Below, piece by piece: positions 13,101 to 25,127 of a DNA stretch of 64,000 nucleotides. The translations under genes were made by a program, and so were the position numbers. The notes under the pieces are model-generated. The model was not told where the DNA came from, made no database searches, and saw nothing but the letters and a program-made list of their open reading frames with translations. The DNA comes from Euptelea pleiosperma (taxonomy: Eukaryota > Streptophyta > Magnoliopsida > Ranunculales > Eupteleaceae), in the NCBI GenBank assembly GCA_035048495.1, contig CM068546.1, positions 33,870,674-33,934,673 on the forward strand, given 5' to 3'. Positions within the stretch are counted from its first letter, which is position 1. Each line of letters opens with the position of its first letter.

Positions 13101-16100
13101 TCTTTAAGATGTTTGAGGTGTTCATCGTCATAGCTTTATACCAACTATTTTGGGGGTAGGGCACTGGAATCCAGTCACCACCCCACTCTATCTAGGGCTA
13201 TATCATCCATTGTTGCATGTTTCTCCTAATATTTTTTCACTATCCCGATCCACCTTTTTTACCTTCCCCTTGTCCTGTTAGAGCCTCCAGCTTCCATTTG
13301 TGCTGTCAGTGGTATTCATCATAGCACATGGACAGACCATATCAAGTGACTCTTCTATATATTATCTCCAATTGGATTCAATCCTAGGTTTTAAATGTGC
13401 TTAATACAGATTTTATTGTCTTTCTAAGTCTTATGACCCGTTCGTCTTAGCATTCTCATCTTGGCTTAAGCTATTTCTATGTACTTGTTGATTCTCGATA
13501 GCTCAAACATTTGCTCGATAAGGCATTACCAGAATTATTTATATCTAAATTTTTTCTTTAGTCTAATGGGAATGCATCAGTCACATTACATTTTGGAGGC
13601 ATATCTCACACTAACCACCCAATTGTAATTCTATGGAAAATATCCTATTCAGTCTCTCTCTCTTTTTTGTTTTCTGAATAATTGGATCAAGATAAGGAAA
13701 ATGGTTGCTTTGGGGTGTCTCTTGTACATCGATCTTAGAGGTTGCCTCATCTCTATTCATTTCCATGCCAAAGTTACACTCCCTATCATACACTAGTCTC
13801 TTCGAAACCTTTGGATTCGAAGGCATCCCCCATGTTCTTTTGCATTTATCACCCTTAGTCTCATCAATACATCATCCCAAGGGACTTCCTCTTAATAATG
13901 AGTAATTAGTTCATTCATAACCAATGCTAAAAGTGTAGCTTAGGACTGACTCCTAGTGTATTCTCATTGCAACTGGAAGTTCGTTTGTCCTTCCACTAGC
14001 TATGCTAGTTACCACTCCTTCATTGATGTCAATATAAATGGTCAATACTCCTTTTTCCCCCAAACCCACGAGATTCTCTCTTTAGGAGGTTTTCTCTAGA
14101 TCTATATAACAAGGACACCACACTTCTACGAATTTTTGCCTTGTTGGACATGTCGATACACGAACACGTGTGTCGTTACATCCCAACATACATCCGGACA
14201 TGGACGACAGTGTCCCCTTTATTTTAATGATTTTTTTATTAAATAAATAATTTCTAAAAGAGGGTTGGCGTGTTCCAGCCTCCACACAGTTATTTGTTAC
14301 TTTGTAAAAAATATCTAAAGTTGTTTAATAGTTATATCTGTGGCCGTCTTTTTGCCATAATATTATCGGGTTCGGACAATCTGATTACATGCAGTCTTTC
14401 TAATTGTTGTGGCTACCGTTTCACTTTTAGCAATCCTTTATATGCTGAACTTATTAAGCAATTGATTGCTGTCTATCTTTCACCCATTTGGACGAAGATT
14501 TTTTTTTCTTCGCTTTCCACTTCTTGAGCCTGTATCTAGTGAAAGCACATGCTCATAATAAAACTCTAGCTGAAACTCTACGTACAGTACCCACTAGTTA
14601 ATCAACATATCTCATGTCACTTTTACAGCTTTTACTTCACATATCCAGTTCGATGCTTTCTTAAATCTTCAGATTGTAAATGAAGTAGTACCCTATTTAT
14701 CAAAAAAAAAATATGTAGTACCTGATCTTTTAAGCAGAGGTATGAAAATCTCATCAGCATCAACGGTAAGTTGGTGGGAAGACTCAAGTGACCTTCCTTT
14801 GCTTTCTCATGTGCTGTAATGGTATTTTGTTGATTGCTAAAACTTCTATCCCACCTGCCTGATGGTTTATCACAAGTCACAACTACCATACAGCTTATAA
14901 GCCTTAAAAACATTTTCTGCAAATTATACCTAGATGCTGGATACTGATTATGAATGACACACTATGCTATTACTCTGTGTAGAGTGAGTAGCGTGAGTAG
15001 AGATTCAGATGGTATCAATTTTATCGAGTCCGGAAATTGTTATTATTTATTAGGTTGATAGTTGATACATTCTTTATGTGGTTCTTATATAACTGCGCAT
15101 ATCCATATTCTTAAGATTGACGTTTTAAAACCCGGAGTTTAAAGGATGCCTTTTCGAATCTTTTGTTTTTAGATGGGATGACATTTTAGGGGATTCCTCT
15201 CTTACTGTTTAAAGAGCGGGATCTGCCTCTTTTTTGTGTTCTCCTGGAATGATGTGAAATAATCTTTTTTTCCTCACAGGATATCGACTGCATGCCTTCT
15301 AATCCGTTGGAAAATATGCCTGAAGCTCTTAGAAGGCAGAATATTGCTCATGATGGATACCTTGAGAACTTTAATGAGCCCAAACTGAACAGCCGATCTA
15401 AAGATTGGAAAAATGGAGGGTACATGAAAGTTGCTCCGAGTGACAATCTGGAGAATGCAGATGGTGCATCCCATATTTCTTCGCCAACTTATCCCATGAC
15501 CACTTTGTTGAAGCAGGCAAAGGTCAGTAGTGCCTAGCATTTCCAGTTCACTTTTGTCTTCCATTAAAATGGGATAACCTCAATGCTTATGAAACCGTTA
15601 AGGTGACAATGATCCATTTTTTAAACCCCCTGTAGTCTAAATAAAGAATGGGTGTATTATATATATTTTGAATAAATATGCAGTACAATTCGTTTGTAAA
15701 CGATTCTTTTATTTTTACTTTTGTCCCAATTTGTAAATGGGCGTCTTTTTCACCTGACAAATCTAATGGACAAAAGCATGCCACCAGATATGCAATCACC
15801 TGTAGTGTATGAGTGTCTCCATCTTATGATCAAGGTATAAAATTTTGGTTTTGAAGTTTATTTCGACCAGTATGAAAATGGAAATGTTTCTACCAATGTG
15901 GAAATAATACATTTTTCTTGAAAGTGATGGAACTATTGAAGAAATTCTTCATGGAAAGTTTAGGAAATGATAAAACAAGCAGAAAAAAACACTTATAAAC
16001 CATCAAACTATTATATACAACCAGATGGAGTGTGGAAATGAATGACAACATTGTTCTATAACATGCTGATGTACAGTTCTGAGAGCCTAATAATTTAGAA

Positions 16101-19100
16101 GCAGCTATAATTACACATGAAAATGATTATGACCGTAAAATCATATCACATATAGTACATTACATCAAAATAAAACTTTACATTACATATAGGAAGGGTA
16201 AAAATAGAACTTTATTTATTTTAATATATAAAATATTAATATAATAAACTAATTATAAATAACAGTCAAAAAGTGCATCGTATATGCATGCCTTAAATGC
16301 AATAGAATTTTCATTTTCTAGGAAAAAATTAATCCAACCAAGGAAACGAGCCAAGTTATACAACATATAATTCATTCATGGATGTTTATGGTAAAGAAAG
16401 GAAATTGGCCACAAATTTCTGATTTTTTCATCTAAAGTATCCTTAAAAATGTGTGCACAAATGCGGTGTAAATGCATCATAGGTCCATAGATATGATGCA
16501 TTTACACTTTTAAATTCTAGATCTAACAAGAAACTAGAATAAAATTGAGTTTGGTCAAAAGAATTTGTTGTTACCTTGAAATTTTAAAATTTTTCCCAAA
16601 TAACACTTTAATCCACTCCATCGATTGATATAAAGATTTTTTGAACAAATATCAAAGAGGAACAGTCGTTTTTGGTCTTAAGATGGATTGAAGATTGAAA
16701 GTTTGTAAAAAAGAACTTTTAAGTTTAGAAGGGTTTACTTTGTTCAGATAGAAATATTTCGTTAATAATGCAGTTTTATACTGTGGTTGGGTCAAAATCT
16801 ACTATTCATCGACATTTACTGTTCATTTCATGAAATAATGCAGATTTCGATTGTATGCTATCTTTCTTGTCGACCCATATGGAAATAGAAATATTTCGCA
16901 AAATAAAAGAAATTTAATACCTTGCCTATGATAAATAAATGACTTAACTTTTTGTAATCGAAATATGCTTTCTTCTATGTATGGCCATTATAGAAGTAAA
17001 GTACATACGTCTTATTTTGACCGTGAAGGAAAACAATGTCTTCTGGAGGTTTTAGATCTTAACATGATAATACTTTGTGCTCTTGATTCTTGGGTTTTTT
17101 CTGGCAGCAAACAAATGTTTATAAGTTAGAATGGTTGTACTTGTAAAATTATTTTAACTGAGACATGTTTGACCAGGGGGACACAATTAATGCCATTTCA
17201 CAAGCTAAAGCTGCAGCTAGTGAAATTGTTAATGCACAAAAAGCGGCATATACTCAGCCATGTACTCTGGCACAGATACAAGCAAGGGAAGCTGATATAC
17301 GAGCTCTTTCTGATCTGACTCGTGCTCTGGATAAAAAGGTTATACCACTTAATTCTTATATATGCATCAACTTAGTTGTTTCTACTACTAAATTTTCTCC
17401 CCCTAAAGGAGTTATATGGATATTCAATCCTCAGCTAAATCTATAGCATTCTTCATCTGTTTAAGTCGCAAAATTTCCCCTTTCGATGCTGTTATATCTA
17501 GTTCCCTAGCTATTTGATGCATTACAACACTAATTATGTACAAAGTTCATATGGTTTTTACATTTTGGTACATTCACAATGCTTTGTGGGATTTTTCCTT
17601 GACGTGGGAATCTGAAAGAACTGTGTTTTGTTAGCATATTTAGAAAATGGATCGCATACATGCATTGGTATCCAATTTATATGTGCTATCAATCTCGTCT
17701 TACCCTCTTAGACATCTTTTTAAGGTTTCTATAACCATCTAGAGATGTTACCAGAACCAGAAGCTGCTGGAATGTCTAACCTATCCAATTTGCAAACCAT
17801 GCTAGAAGATATGTTTCTTGTAGTTTATGTCCTTTCCAATATTCGCATTATTTATTCAAGAGAAGTGAAATATAGTGCATGCCTTCTTAAATAAGGGGAC
17901 AGGCTGCTAGCTGTTGCAATACCATTGATGGCATGGCTAGATTGAGACCTTCTTACAACTTCAGTTTTAGCCTTTCTAATGGATTGTCAACTGCATCCAA
18001 AATCATTTTAGGAGTGCAAACATGCTCAGTAATTTATGCTATGTATCATCTCCAGTTAGGTATGATGTTTGAACTTTGTCCAATCCCTTGCCCTTGCTCA
18101 CGTGTGCAAGACATAGTTTCACTTTCAAAATGATTTCCTGATATATCTAGATGTATGAAATGATATCATAGCCACGGTGTTAAGTTAATACTATACCACC
18201 CCAATGCAAGCTCTTGGATTTGTGAATAATGAGATCATAGAAAGGTGTATGGCATTATTACTCTCAGAACCAATGATTTGCCTTAAGTTGGTTTATGTAT
18301 ATGTGCGTATATATGCATCTATGTATCATAAAGTACATATTCTTGCAAAGCTGGATGCATTGTTAGATGGTTAATATTTCTTCATTCTTTTATTAAGTAA
18401 TATCTCTATTCATCAAACAAAAAAAAGGAAGGAAATCTAATCATGACAGTATCTCTACAATCCTCAAAATAAAATAATTATAATAATAAAAATTATAGCA
18501 CTAAAACAATTAATAGAAACAACCAAACTTTCAAAGCTACCTGCAATTGTGTAACCCTACTTCCAGAGTAATTGCAATGCCAATCAAACACTTAGTCATT
18601 ATTAGAGGAACGGGTACACGAGAGGATTGAGGAAACAAGAACGAGAAATGCCTCATTTTGTTACATTTGTAACTGTAGCATGATGCGAGAGGCACATGAA
18701 TTTTTGTAGGGTATGCCTTAATCTAAAAGAGCATGAGAAGATTGGGAGTAGCTTGATTAATTAATGGTAATTAAAGAACATATGAAGAGAACACATAAGC
18801 CAGGGGGGAAACATTAGACTCGTTAATGGTTGATCAAGCTTGATGGATTCACCCTCTGAAACATCAACCACTTGGTGTCCGTTCGATGCATCCTTTATGG
18901 AAGTTTTACACTCAGCAGTAGTCAAAGTAGACATGTGACAAAGTGCCAAGAATAAAAGGAATATAAGTCCAGATGGGAGGAGAAAGGCCATCCTCCTGGT
19001 AGATCTCTTGGTTAAAAGATAATTCTGACCAGCCACAAAATGACGGTCTCAACATTTTGGTGTGCATCATGTCTATACTGCACAAGTGGGGAAAACAGCC

Positions 19101-22100
19101 TCCTCTTGTCCTACTTCTTGATTTGAGTATTGCTTGAACAATAAAGCTAACTGAAGATAACAAGTCTCTTGATTCTAAGTTGATGCTATCCATTAGGAAG
19201 TAAACCTTGGGTTAACAAAACTAAGTTAACAATACATAGGATTAGCATTTCTTTCTTCCTTTTTTCTGGTTAAGTAAACCTTGGTGTGAACCAAAAGCAA
19301 TTCAAGTGCATATGATATTCAGAACTTTGGATAAAATACAAATTTTCCAAGAATGCTCAAGTAATAATCCTCGTTTTAAATATGAAAACTTAAAGAACTC
19401 CTTTTTAGGTGGTTACCTTCAACATGCATAAAACATATGCATATATTGTAACTTGTAAGTTAGATTCATTATTCTTTCCTATATTTGAGGATTCTTAAGG
19501 GAAGCCATGAAGGTGTAAGCTGAATATGACCTCTTTTAAATAACCCAATCCTTCAAATAAAATGAAAAAGGCTAGATTCAGTCTCCTCTTTAAACAACCC
19601 GGTGTGTTCCAATTTTTCCGTAAGTTTTTTGCTTTTGATTGATGATGGAATCCGGCTGTTTGAGCTATAATATATCCCAGTATTTCTTTTTGGCCTTGAG
19701 CTGGTTTCATGCCAATGTTTTATTCTTCTATTTTGTTTTTTTTATTACTAATTTTAGTTGTGTTTTGCAACTTGATCTATTGACTTTACCATTAGCTTAT
19801 CTCACCTTTCTCCCGTCTAATTTGTTGTGCTTTTAAATTTCTTAGTGAGAAAGTTTCATGGCATCTATTTGTTTGAATGGAGGGCTGTAAGGCGCATTTT
19901 GTAATATTTGGGCTCTGGATATGATCACGATGTATGTGACAAACCAGGATTTTCTTGTTCCGTCTGTTGGCGCTTCTTTATCAGAGTTTAGATCTAAAAT
20001 CATGCTTAAGGCTATTAATCAAGATTGATGGTCTGCGAATAAACTTGTCTTTTTTTGTTATAATTTGTAGGAAGCGTTGGTGTTGGAGCTGAGGCACATG
20101 AATGATGAAGTATTCCAAAAAGATGGAGACAACTCTCTTAAGGATTTTGAGCCTTTCAAGAAGCAATATGCCACGGTACTCATACAGCTACAGGAAGCCA
20201 ATGACCAGGCATGTGGCTTCCCTGCACTCGTTTTACCTTTGTTCTTTTGTTCTTGGTGCCTTTTCCCTCTGACCTTCCTGTAGTTAATTGTCCCCACTTG
20301 CAGGTTACTTCAGCACTTGTGTATTTGAGGCAACGCAACACCTACCAAGGAAATTCCCCACCCCCATGGCTGAAGCCCATGGTCAGTTCAGGTGGCCCCA
20401 TTGGGCCACTAGGCTCTTTTGATCAATCTGCGTTTCTCCCTCAGGAATCGGGGTCTCATGTGGCTGAAATTCTTGAAAGCTCAAAATTGAAAGCACAGAC
20501 AATGGTAGATGCAGCTGTGCAGGTATAGAAAGGCTTCTGAATTGTGGCACTGCTCTTTGATCTTGTTCCTCTCTTCAGTTCTTGGCCAATTACCTACTTC
20601 CTTTAATGACCTGATGATCAACACTGTTCTATTTCTGTGTCCCTTGTTTCAAATGCTAAACTTCAATCATTTTAATAATGTATTCTAGATTTTGAACTTC
20701 AGCTTTGTACGTTTGGTGTTCTCTCTATTTGTTGATTCCAGCTGAGGAAATATAGAACTAGGCAGCATCCCCGCCGTGAATAGTGGGGCCCACCTCCTTG
20801 AACTCCTATTGGTCCATTTGCTTGTAGATTGGCTCATCCACTTGATGGATATTACGTTTTGCTTGGTCATAACCTTAAACTTACAATGATCAATCGTAAC
20901 TATATGATCAACAATTCTTTTGTAACTGGCAGATTTTTTTGATTGTCTAAATGGAACCGACTGATTCTGTTGTTAAAATTGTCTAATCGGCGCTATTTTT
21001 GGGCTGACCTCACCCTAGTTGGTAATCTTTTGTCTAAATAGTCTACATCGATGGATTCATCCAGCAGTTGTAGGCATCATGAGGCCAGATGATCCAATGT
21101 GGTGCCACCGGAATTATATTCTTCATTTCCTATATACCTAGACTAATTGTACATTGTCTTGATAACAATTTCAGGCGATGTCCTCTTTGAAGGAAGGAGA
21201 AGATGCTTATGTGAGGATTGGGGAGGCGGTAGATTCTGCAAATAATCGGCATTATAGATCTTTTAGTTCTCCAGATCCAGGCCATGGCAGTTTGGCTTTA
21301 CAGGATCCCACAATTTCCTGCACGTCAGAGCCAATGATGACAGTTAATGCAACTGGTCCAAAGCTGAACATTGCTTCTGACAGGAATGACGTGCAAATTC
21401 CTTCAGAGCTTATATCATCCTGTGTTGCTACTTTGCTCATGATTCAGGTAAAGTTTGGAATCAATTCCCAAAATACACTTGGTTTGATGGAAGATTAAAC
21501 AAATGGTTACCTCATTCATACATCTCAAGTATCTAAACCAGACAGTCAGATCTGTCAGGTTTGCACAGTTATTTGGCTGAAGCTCATTGAAGCGTGCTCC
21601 ATGCTCAGTGAAATGACATGATATGATTAAAAGTTATGATATAGTAACTGTGGATGTACCCTAAATTTTCAGTGGCGAGGGTTTTTATTGGCCATACATA
21701 GAAGAAATCTGGATGGACAGGATTTCTTGTTTGTGGAGCTGAAGTGGGGGACCCAAAGGGCTCCACTTGTTATGCCATCTTGTCCTCTTATCATGTGGCC
21801 AGTTTCAGCCCAGTAGCCCTCCTTGACATACCAAAAAGATTCAAGGTTCTATTTACCTTTTTTCTATTTAAAACATAGAAGGATTTCAAGGGCTGTCATT
21901 CATAGCGAAAGAGTGCAATACATGGTATGGTATGGGTGTGACATGCACAAAGCACTTGCCACGTGGTCAATCCAAAAGATCGTCTATCAGATGGATGCTT
22001 GTATTTCGCATGTCAGCCCTCCATGTGGGAATTAATTGTGTGCCTGTCCATAGAAGAGGTTTGGACAGAGGCCGTCCAGAAGACGCGTTTCCATTTTCAA

Positions 22101-22452
22101 CGTCCCACAAATTTTACGTTTCCGCCTAAATTAGCTCAAATCTGCATGGACCTGCTGATGGAATATGTCCACTTCTTTTATTAGTAGAACCCCCTATTTA
22201 TGATAGCTGCTTTTATATATATATATATAATCTGGAACTTTGCAAATCATTCCCTGACATTGAGTATTGTTTTTATGAAACATGCAGACGTGTACAGAGA
22301 GACAGTATCCCCCAGCCGAGGTGGCCCAGATTCTAGACTCTGCTGTTACAAGCTTGCAGCCGTACTGTTCTCAGAACCTTCCAATTTACAGAGAGATACA
22401 AATGTGCATGGGACTTGTCAAGAACCAGATATTGGCTCTCATACCAACTTAG
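1188..22452 (+). CDS. ALY: ALWAYS EARLY / LIN-9 homologue (DIRP protein), 3' fourteen exons; 5' end outside window
   Basis: Plant homologue of animal LIN-9 and fly Always early, the core of MuvB/DREAM-type chromatin complexes that regulate cell-cycle and developmental genes; nuclear. Exons read: 1188-1453, 1542-1917, 3676-3756, 5944-6230, 6370-6426, 11094-11423, 11502-11680, 11807-12089, 15280-15522, 17177-17338, 20071-20208, 20304-20522, 21175-21447, 22288-22452 (stop TAG). All junctions keep frame and give about 1018 residues. Recognisable parts: [16 protein letters not shown] and [13 protein letters not shown] at the start, [16 protein letters not shown], the DIRP domain ([20 protein letters not shown]), [34 protein letters not shown], and the conserved end ILALIPT. 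The N-terminal SANT domain must lie upstream. Intron 11 uses a GC donor at 20209. Introns reach 4.7 kb and carry transposons. ALY1, 2 or 3 cannot be told apart without a tree. Confidence 0.93.
1918..3675 (+). other. ALY intron 2, no recognised element
   Basis: GT donor at 1918 and TTTGTAG acceptor before 3676. The sequence is T-rich with several pyrimidine runs. No coding domain, repeat pair or RNA gene was seen. Confidence 0.6.
5170..5385 (+). mobile_element. tRNA-derived SINE-like retroposon
   Basis: It contains a pol III B-box-like GGGTTCGATC at about 5210, a GC-rich body ending TGTGTTGCCTACC and then a run of A at 5378-5387. That layout, tRNA-like head then body then A tail, is typical of plant SINEs. 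The A-box side appears degraded or truncated. It lies in ALY intron 3 (3757-5943), sense to the gene. Confidence 0.6.
6852..8390. repeat. 18-bp direct repeats flanking the PPR pseudogene (6852-6869 and 8373-8390)
   Basis: CATCTTTGTTACTTATAA occurs identically at 6852-6869 and 8373-8390, each followed by A/G-rich then AGCTTTT or AGGTTTT sequence. The copies bracket the PPR pseudogene. They could be a target duplication from LINE-mediated retroposition of the PPR mRNA, or two copies of a common SINE/LINE tail. Confidence 0.6.
6948..8225 (-). pseudogene. PPR protein pseudogene (E/DYW subclass) in ALY intron 5
   Basis: Read on the minus strand, blocks in at least three frames give PPR repeats and an E/DYW tail: [20 protein letters not shown], then [20 protein letters not shown] with [19 protein letters not shown], then [17 protein letters not shown], then [20 protein letters not shown], and finally [20 protein letters not shown] with [16 protein letters not shown]. 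The DYW zinc-binding HSE and CxxCH motifs are present, but the frame ends at RFHLF, before the closing DYW triplet. Roughly 70-80 residues seem missing between the LLCGCTHA and [11 protein letters not shown] blocks. From memory it resembles the At3g08820 type of organellar RNA-editing PPR. Frameshifts and deletions make it non-functional. Confidence 0.85.
9935..10790. mobile_element. non-autonomous Mutator-like element (MULE MITE) with long TIRs and 9-bp TSD
   Basis: The 856-bp element starts GGGAATTTTTGACATACCCC and ends with its inverse. The flanking 9 bp TATATTTTT are identical at 9926-9934 and 10791-10799. The inverted arms run about 300 bp (roughly 9935-10255 and 10500-10790) and include the GTCAACTCGGGTCAAC block and a matching segment around AGACAAGGGTATTTCTGTC. 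A 9-bp TSD with very long TIRs is diagnostic of Mutator superfamily elements. No transposase was seen between the arms. It sits in ALY intron 5. Confidence 0.9.
11502..12089 (+). other. ALY: DIRP domain exons of ALY (11502-11680 and 11807-12089)
   Basis: These two exons are the most conserved part of the protein. The first ends inside an AGT serine codon (AG|T) and the second supplies the third base, giving [20 protein letters not shown]. The block runs from [20 protein letters not shown] through [15 protein letters not shown] to [15 protein letters not shown] is the domain shared by plant ALY, fly Aly/Mip130 and LIN-9. No stop or frameshift is seen. Confidence 0.92.
12399..12611 (-). other. 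short antisense open frame of unknown origin in ALY intron 8
   Basis: A 70-residue minus-strand frame reads [20 protein letters not shown] followed by [20 protein letters not shown]. Its composition looks protein-like, but I do not recognise a family and saw no adjoining exon. It may be a retroposed host fragment or chance. Confidence 0.25.
13120..13990 (-). mobile_element. RTE-type LINE fragment (end of reverse transcriptase)
   Basis: The minus strand preserves the RTE reverse transcriptase end: ESKGF and YDRECNF, then [20 protein letters not shown] (compare the usual KIDGQEIPQSDHFRYLGSII), then HRITIGW. Further fragments in shifted frames continue towards 13150. Many stops and frameshifts show an old copy. 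The 5' endonuclease is absent, as in most truncated LINEs. It lies in ALY intron 8 (12090-15279). Confidence 0.75.
16466..16507. repeat. perfect 16-bp hairpin in ALY intron 9
   Basis: GTGTAAATGCATCATA (16466-16481) is followed by a 10-nt loop and its exact inverse (16492-16507). Sequence around it is AT-rich. It may be the remnant of a small foldback element. Confidence 0.7.
17339..20070 (+). other. ALY intron 10, largely featureless
   Basis: Donor GT at 17339 and TTTGTAG acceptor before 20071. Apart from the short antisense secreted-peptide-like frame listed separately, no domain or clear element was seen. Confidence 0.55.
18761..18991 (-). CDS. possible small secreted peptide, antisense in ALY intron 10
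   Basis: A 76-residue frame begins [20 protein letters not shown], a good signal peptide with a hydrophobic core, followed by a polar stretch ([20 protein letters not shown]) and a short hydrophobic end. I do not recognise a peptide hormone or defensin pattern, and only two cysteines lie in the mature part. An in-frame upstream ATG at 19036 would extend it. It may be chance in AT-rich intron sequence. Confidence 0.27.
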   Translation of the reverse strand: MAFLLPSGLIFLLFLALCHMSTLTTAECKTSIKDASNGHQVVDVSEGESIKLDQPLTSLMFPPWLMCSLHMFFNYH

Positions 22453-23257
22453 TTTCTTACCCATCCAACAGTCATTTCTGCTGTGTATATGTGCAAAACT
22501 AGTAAGCGAATCCTATTTTCACCTCATAGGTTTTATTGCTGCTCCTGTATCTTTGTCTTTGTCATATGCCCCTCTAACAGGGATTGACACGTCATTAATG
22601 ATAATTAAGTCTCTGTTTTGTGGAAAAAGGTCCAAACCAGTATTTAGTGAGTTTGGATCATTAAGATAGAATATGCGGATAAAAACGAGTCTGATAAGGA
22701 TCCATGTTGAATTGATTTGAATCAAGCTCAGGTTGAATTTGAATATGGTATTACGTGGTTTGGAATGTAGATCCTCTTATTTAAAAGCTTGTCGGATCTG
22801 AAATTCTCCACATAAATCATGATTTGGGATTTGTGTCATGTATCCAAGTTGAATCATGCTATTCAAATTTCTCCACATATCCAATATGCACCTCTTGAAC
22901 CCTGTTTTGACGAGGAATTCAAATTTTGAAAACTAAAAGCAAGGTTTTCAGGGGTTACATGATGGAGAGCCGCTTAGCTTCGACCATAAAACTAAGCAGT
23001 TGGCAGCTTATATGAACTGTGGGAAAAATAAAATTAGTGAAAGTGGTTACCGAGCATGGTTCTTGCCACAATAACTGATCACGCCCCTTTTGCTGCAAGA
23101 ATCAGCGTTCAAGCAGCTCATTAATGTGATTTCTGTTCATTCTAATGTTCAACAGGGTAAAGGCATTTAGTACAACGAAGGCATGCAGGCCAAGCCCCCA
23201 AAGGATATAGGGTCAGGCTCCCGGGACTCATCTTTTTTGACGGGCTCCTGGGACTTG

Positions 23258-23352
23258 ATTCTCCGGCGTGGGTGGATTTCGAGAATCCAACGTTTGTGAT
23301 AGCACTGAGCTGGCATTCACTTTCTGGATTCTCGGAATCCACGCCCGAGAAT
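23258..23352. repeat. imperfect inverted repeat, arms about 33 bp
   Basis: The left arm ATTCTCCGGCGTGGGTGG... and the inverse of the right arm ATTCTCGGGCGTGGATTC... match over about 33 bp with a short loop. Both contain the GAGAATCC motif. It is possibly part of a MITE whose ends I could not define. Confidence 0.55.
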
Positions 23353-23809
23353 AAAGTTTTCTCAGTCCGACACATAAATAAACTCTTCAAAAGGTTAGAT
23401 AGGGAGAAAATATTTAGTATAGTCAGTCTTGGGTATGTGAATGGGCCAAATTTGGGCTGGTCGGAGGCAATTTCAATCCCGACGTATATGCTTGACCCTT
23501 GGCCAAGCCCCACACGGACTTAACGAGTCGTCCTGCTCTTCCTCCCATCGTTTCAATTCGATACATGTGAGAGATCCCCTACCCAATTCTATAATTTTGT
23601 GCTGTGGATCATTTTGCCATTTTTTAAATCACCGTTAAAATTATCCAATCTGATCAGTTTTTTTGTCACATCAGATATTGGTGGGACCTTCCCCTTGAAG
23701 ATGCACCACTTTCTCCTGTATTAGACTGGTAAAATCCTTAGATCAGGTTGACATTGTATTCCACCGAGTCTATTAACACCCTCCCTAAAACTGAACACGT
23801 TCAAATGCA

Positions 23810-24065
23810 GGGATAGGGATGTTAATTGGCTGGGTTTGTGCCTGGCCAAGCCCGTCCCGAGATAGGTATGTAGGCAAAGCCCTGCCTTGCCCAATATTAA
23901 ATGGGCTTGGGCATTATGTTTGGACCGGGCTTGAAGTAAAAATTTTGTTAATGGAAGCCAATACCGGGCCATTTATCTAGCGGGCCTCACACTGAAACCC
24001 AGGTCCAGCCTGTCACCCTATAAATGCAGCCCAAGGCCCACCCATCGGGCCCAGCAGCCTAGCTT
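23810..24065. mobile_element. GGGC/GGCC-rich hAT-like repeat remnant
   Basis: Repeated GGGCTTGG, GCCAAGCCC and CGGGCC motifs follow ATAGGGATGTTAATTGGCTG. This is a composition seen in dispersed plant hAT MITEs (GGTGTCAATGGGCC type). A related stretch is at 63610-63760. Boundaries and TSD were not found. Confidence 0.35.
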
Positions 24066-24298
24066 GAAAGGGGAAACAACGAAAAATAAATGCTATTGGC
24101 ACAAATTGAGAAATAGCACCAACTGCTCTTTCATGCTGCGTTCAAACATGTCAAGTCATCACAGAAATGGATGGCTTACAAATCCGTTAACCATCAGAAG
24201 CAATGGAATATCTCATCATCCTGAGGGCTACCAGAAAGATTACAGATTTGCAAACGAATCAATTGATTGATAAGTTTTGTAAAAAACAAACAAACTGC

Positions 24299-24445
24299 GA
24301 GAAAATTTTTGACCCGGGGATCATGCGCCAATGATATTGAGCCTGGTACACCTTAAGGCGCTTTAAAAAGTAACCATGGGTTAACGCATGTGTATACCAG
24401 ACTCGATATCATTGTAAGCATGATCCCTGCTTCAAAATTTCTCCC
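24299..24445. mobile_element. foldback MITE, about 150 bp
   Basis: The left end GAGAAAATTTTTGACCCGGG then GATCATGC..CAATGATATTGAG matches the inverse of the right end (GAGAAATTTTGAAGCAGG then GATCATGC..CAATGATATCGAG) over roughly 55 bp. A target duplication was not clear. Confidence 0.6.
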
Positions 24446-25127
24446 ATCTTCAGGCTCTCCTTGGTATCCTGTCAGTAGTTTGCAGGGAAATGTTTGTAAG
24501 TAAATATTTGATAATCAAATGTTTGCAATGATAAACATTTGTTGGGAAAATATTCGTATGGTTGGAAGAACTGTTGGGGAGGACCAAGGGGGATGAGAGA
24601 GTCATTTTGACTTTTGTTTGCAGCCACTTTTTGGCAAAAAATGATTGGGTCTAATGCAAATATTTGTAGGATGTTGCACCACTAAGGAAGGCCTCAAATG
24701 GCAAATGAGAGAGAGAAAAGCCAAGATCCCAACATATTAAGTTAAAAAAATGGTGACGATTTTCAATTTGTGATATTACCTTCACATATATCAGTAATCA
24801 GAACACTAAAAAAAAGCTGTTACAAAACCTAAGCATTAGATAATGGGGGAACTCACTCGAATTAAATTATGAACAGTTCAGGAATCTTCTTGCAGGTTCC
24901 CTGGCAGCAAGTAGAGCTAGAAAACTGCAGGATGCACATCAAACTCAGTAAAGCAATGGCTAGCTAAAATTCCCTGTTGGCCGAACCCTATTAAGACTTG
25001 CAAAATTCTTATGCCTTCCACTTTCTTGTGATTCCCCCTTGTTCCATATGTTCTTCTTGGTGTTTAGGACAGAAATGATTTGAATTCGAGTTCTATGTCA
25101 GTCTTAAGGAAAATCTTCACACTCAAA

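Larger units (their letters stand above)
22453..25127. other. intergenic region between convergent ALY and the Lys-rich protein gene
   Basis: It contains the ALY 3'UTR start and then repeat-like sequence: an inverted repeat at 23258-23352, a GGGCC-rich block at about 23810-24065 and a foldback at 24299-24445, each listed separately. No protein gene was recognised. Confidence 0.6.
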
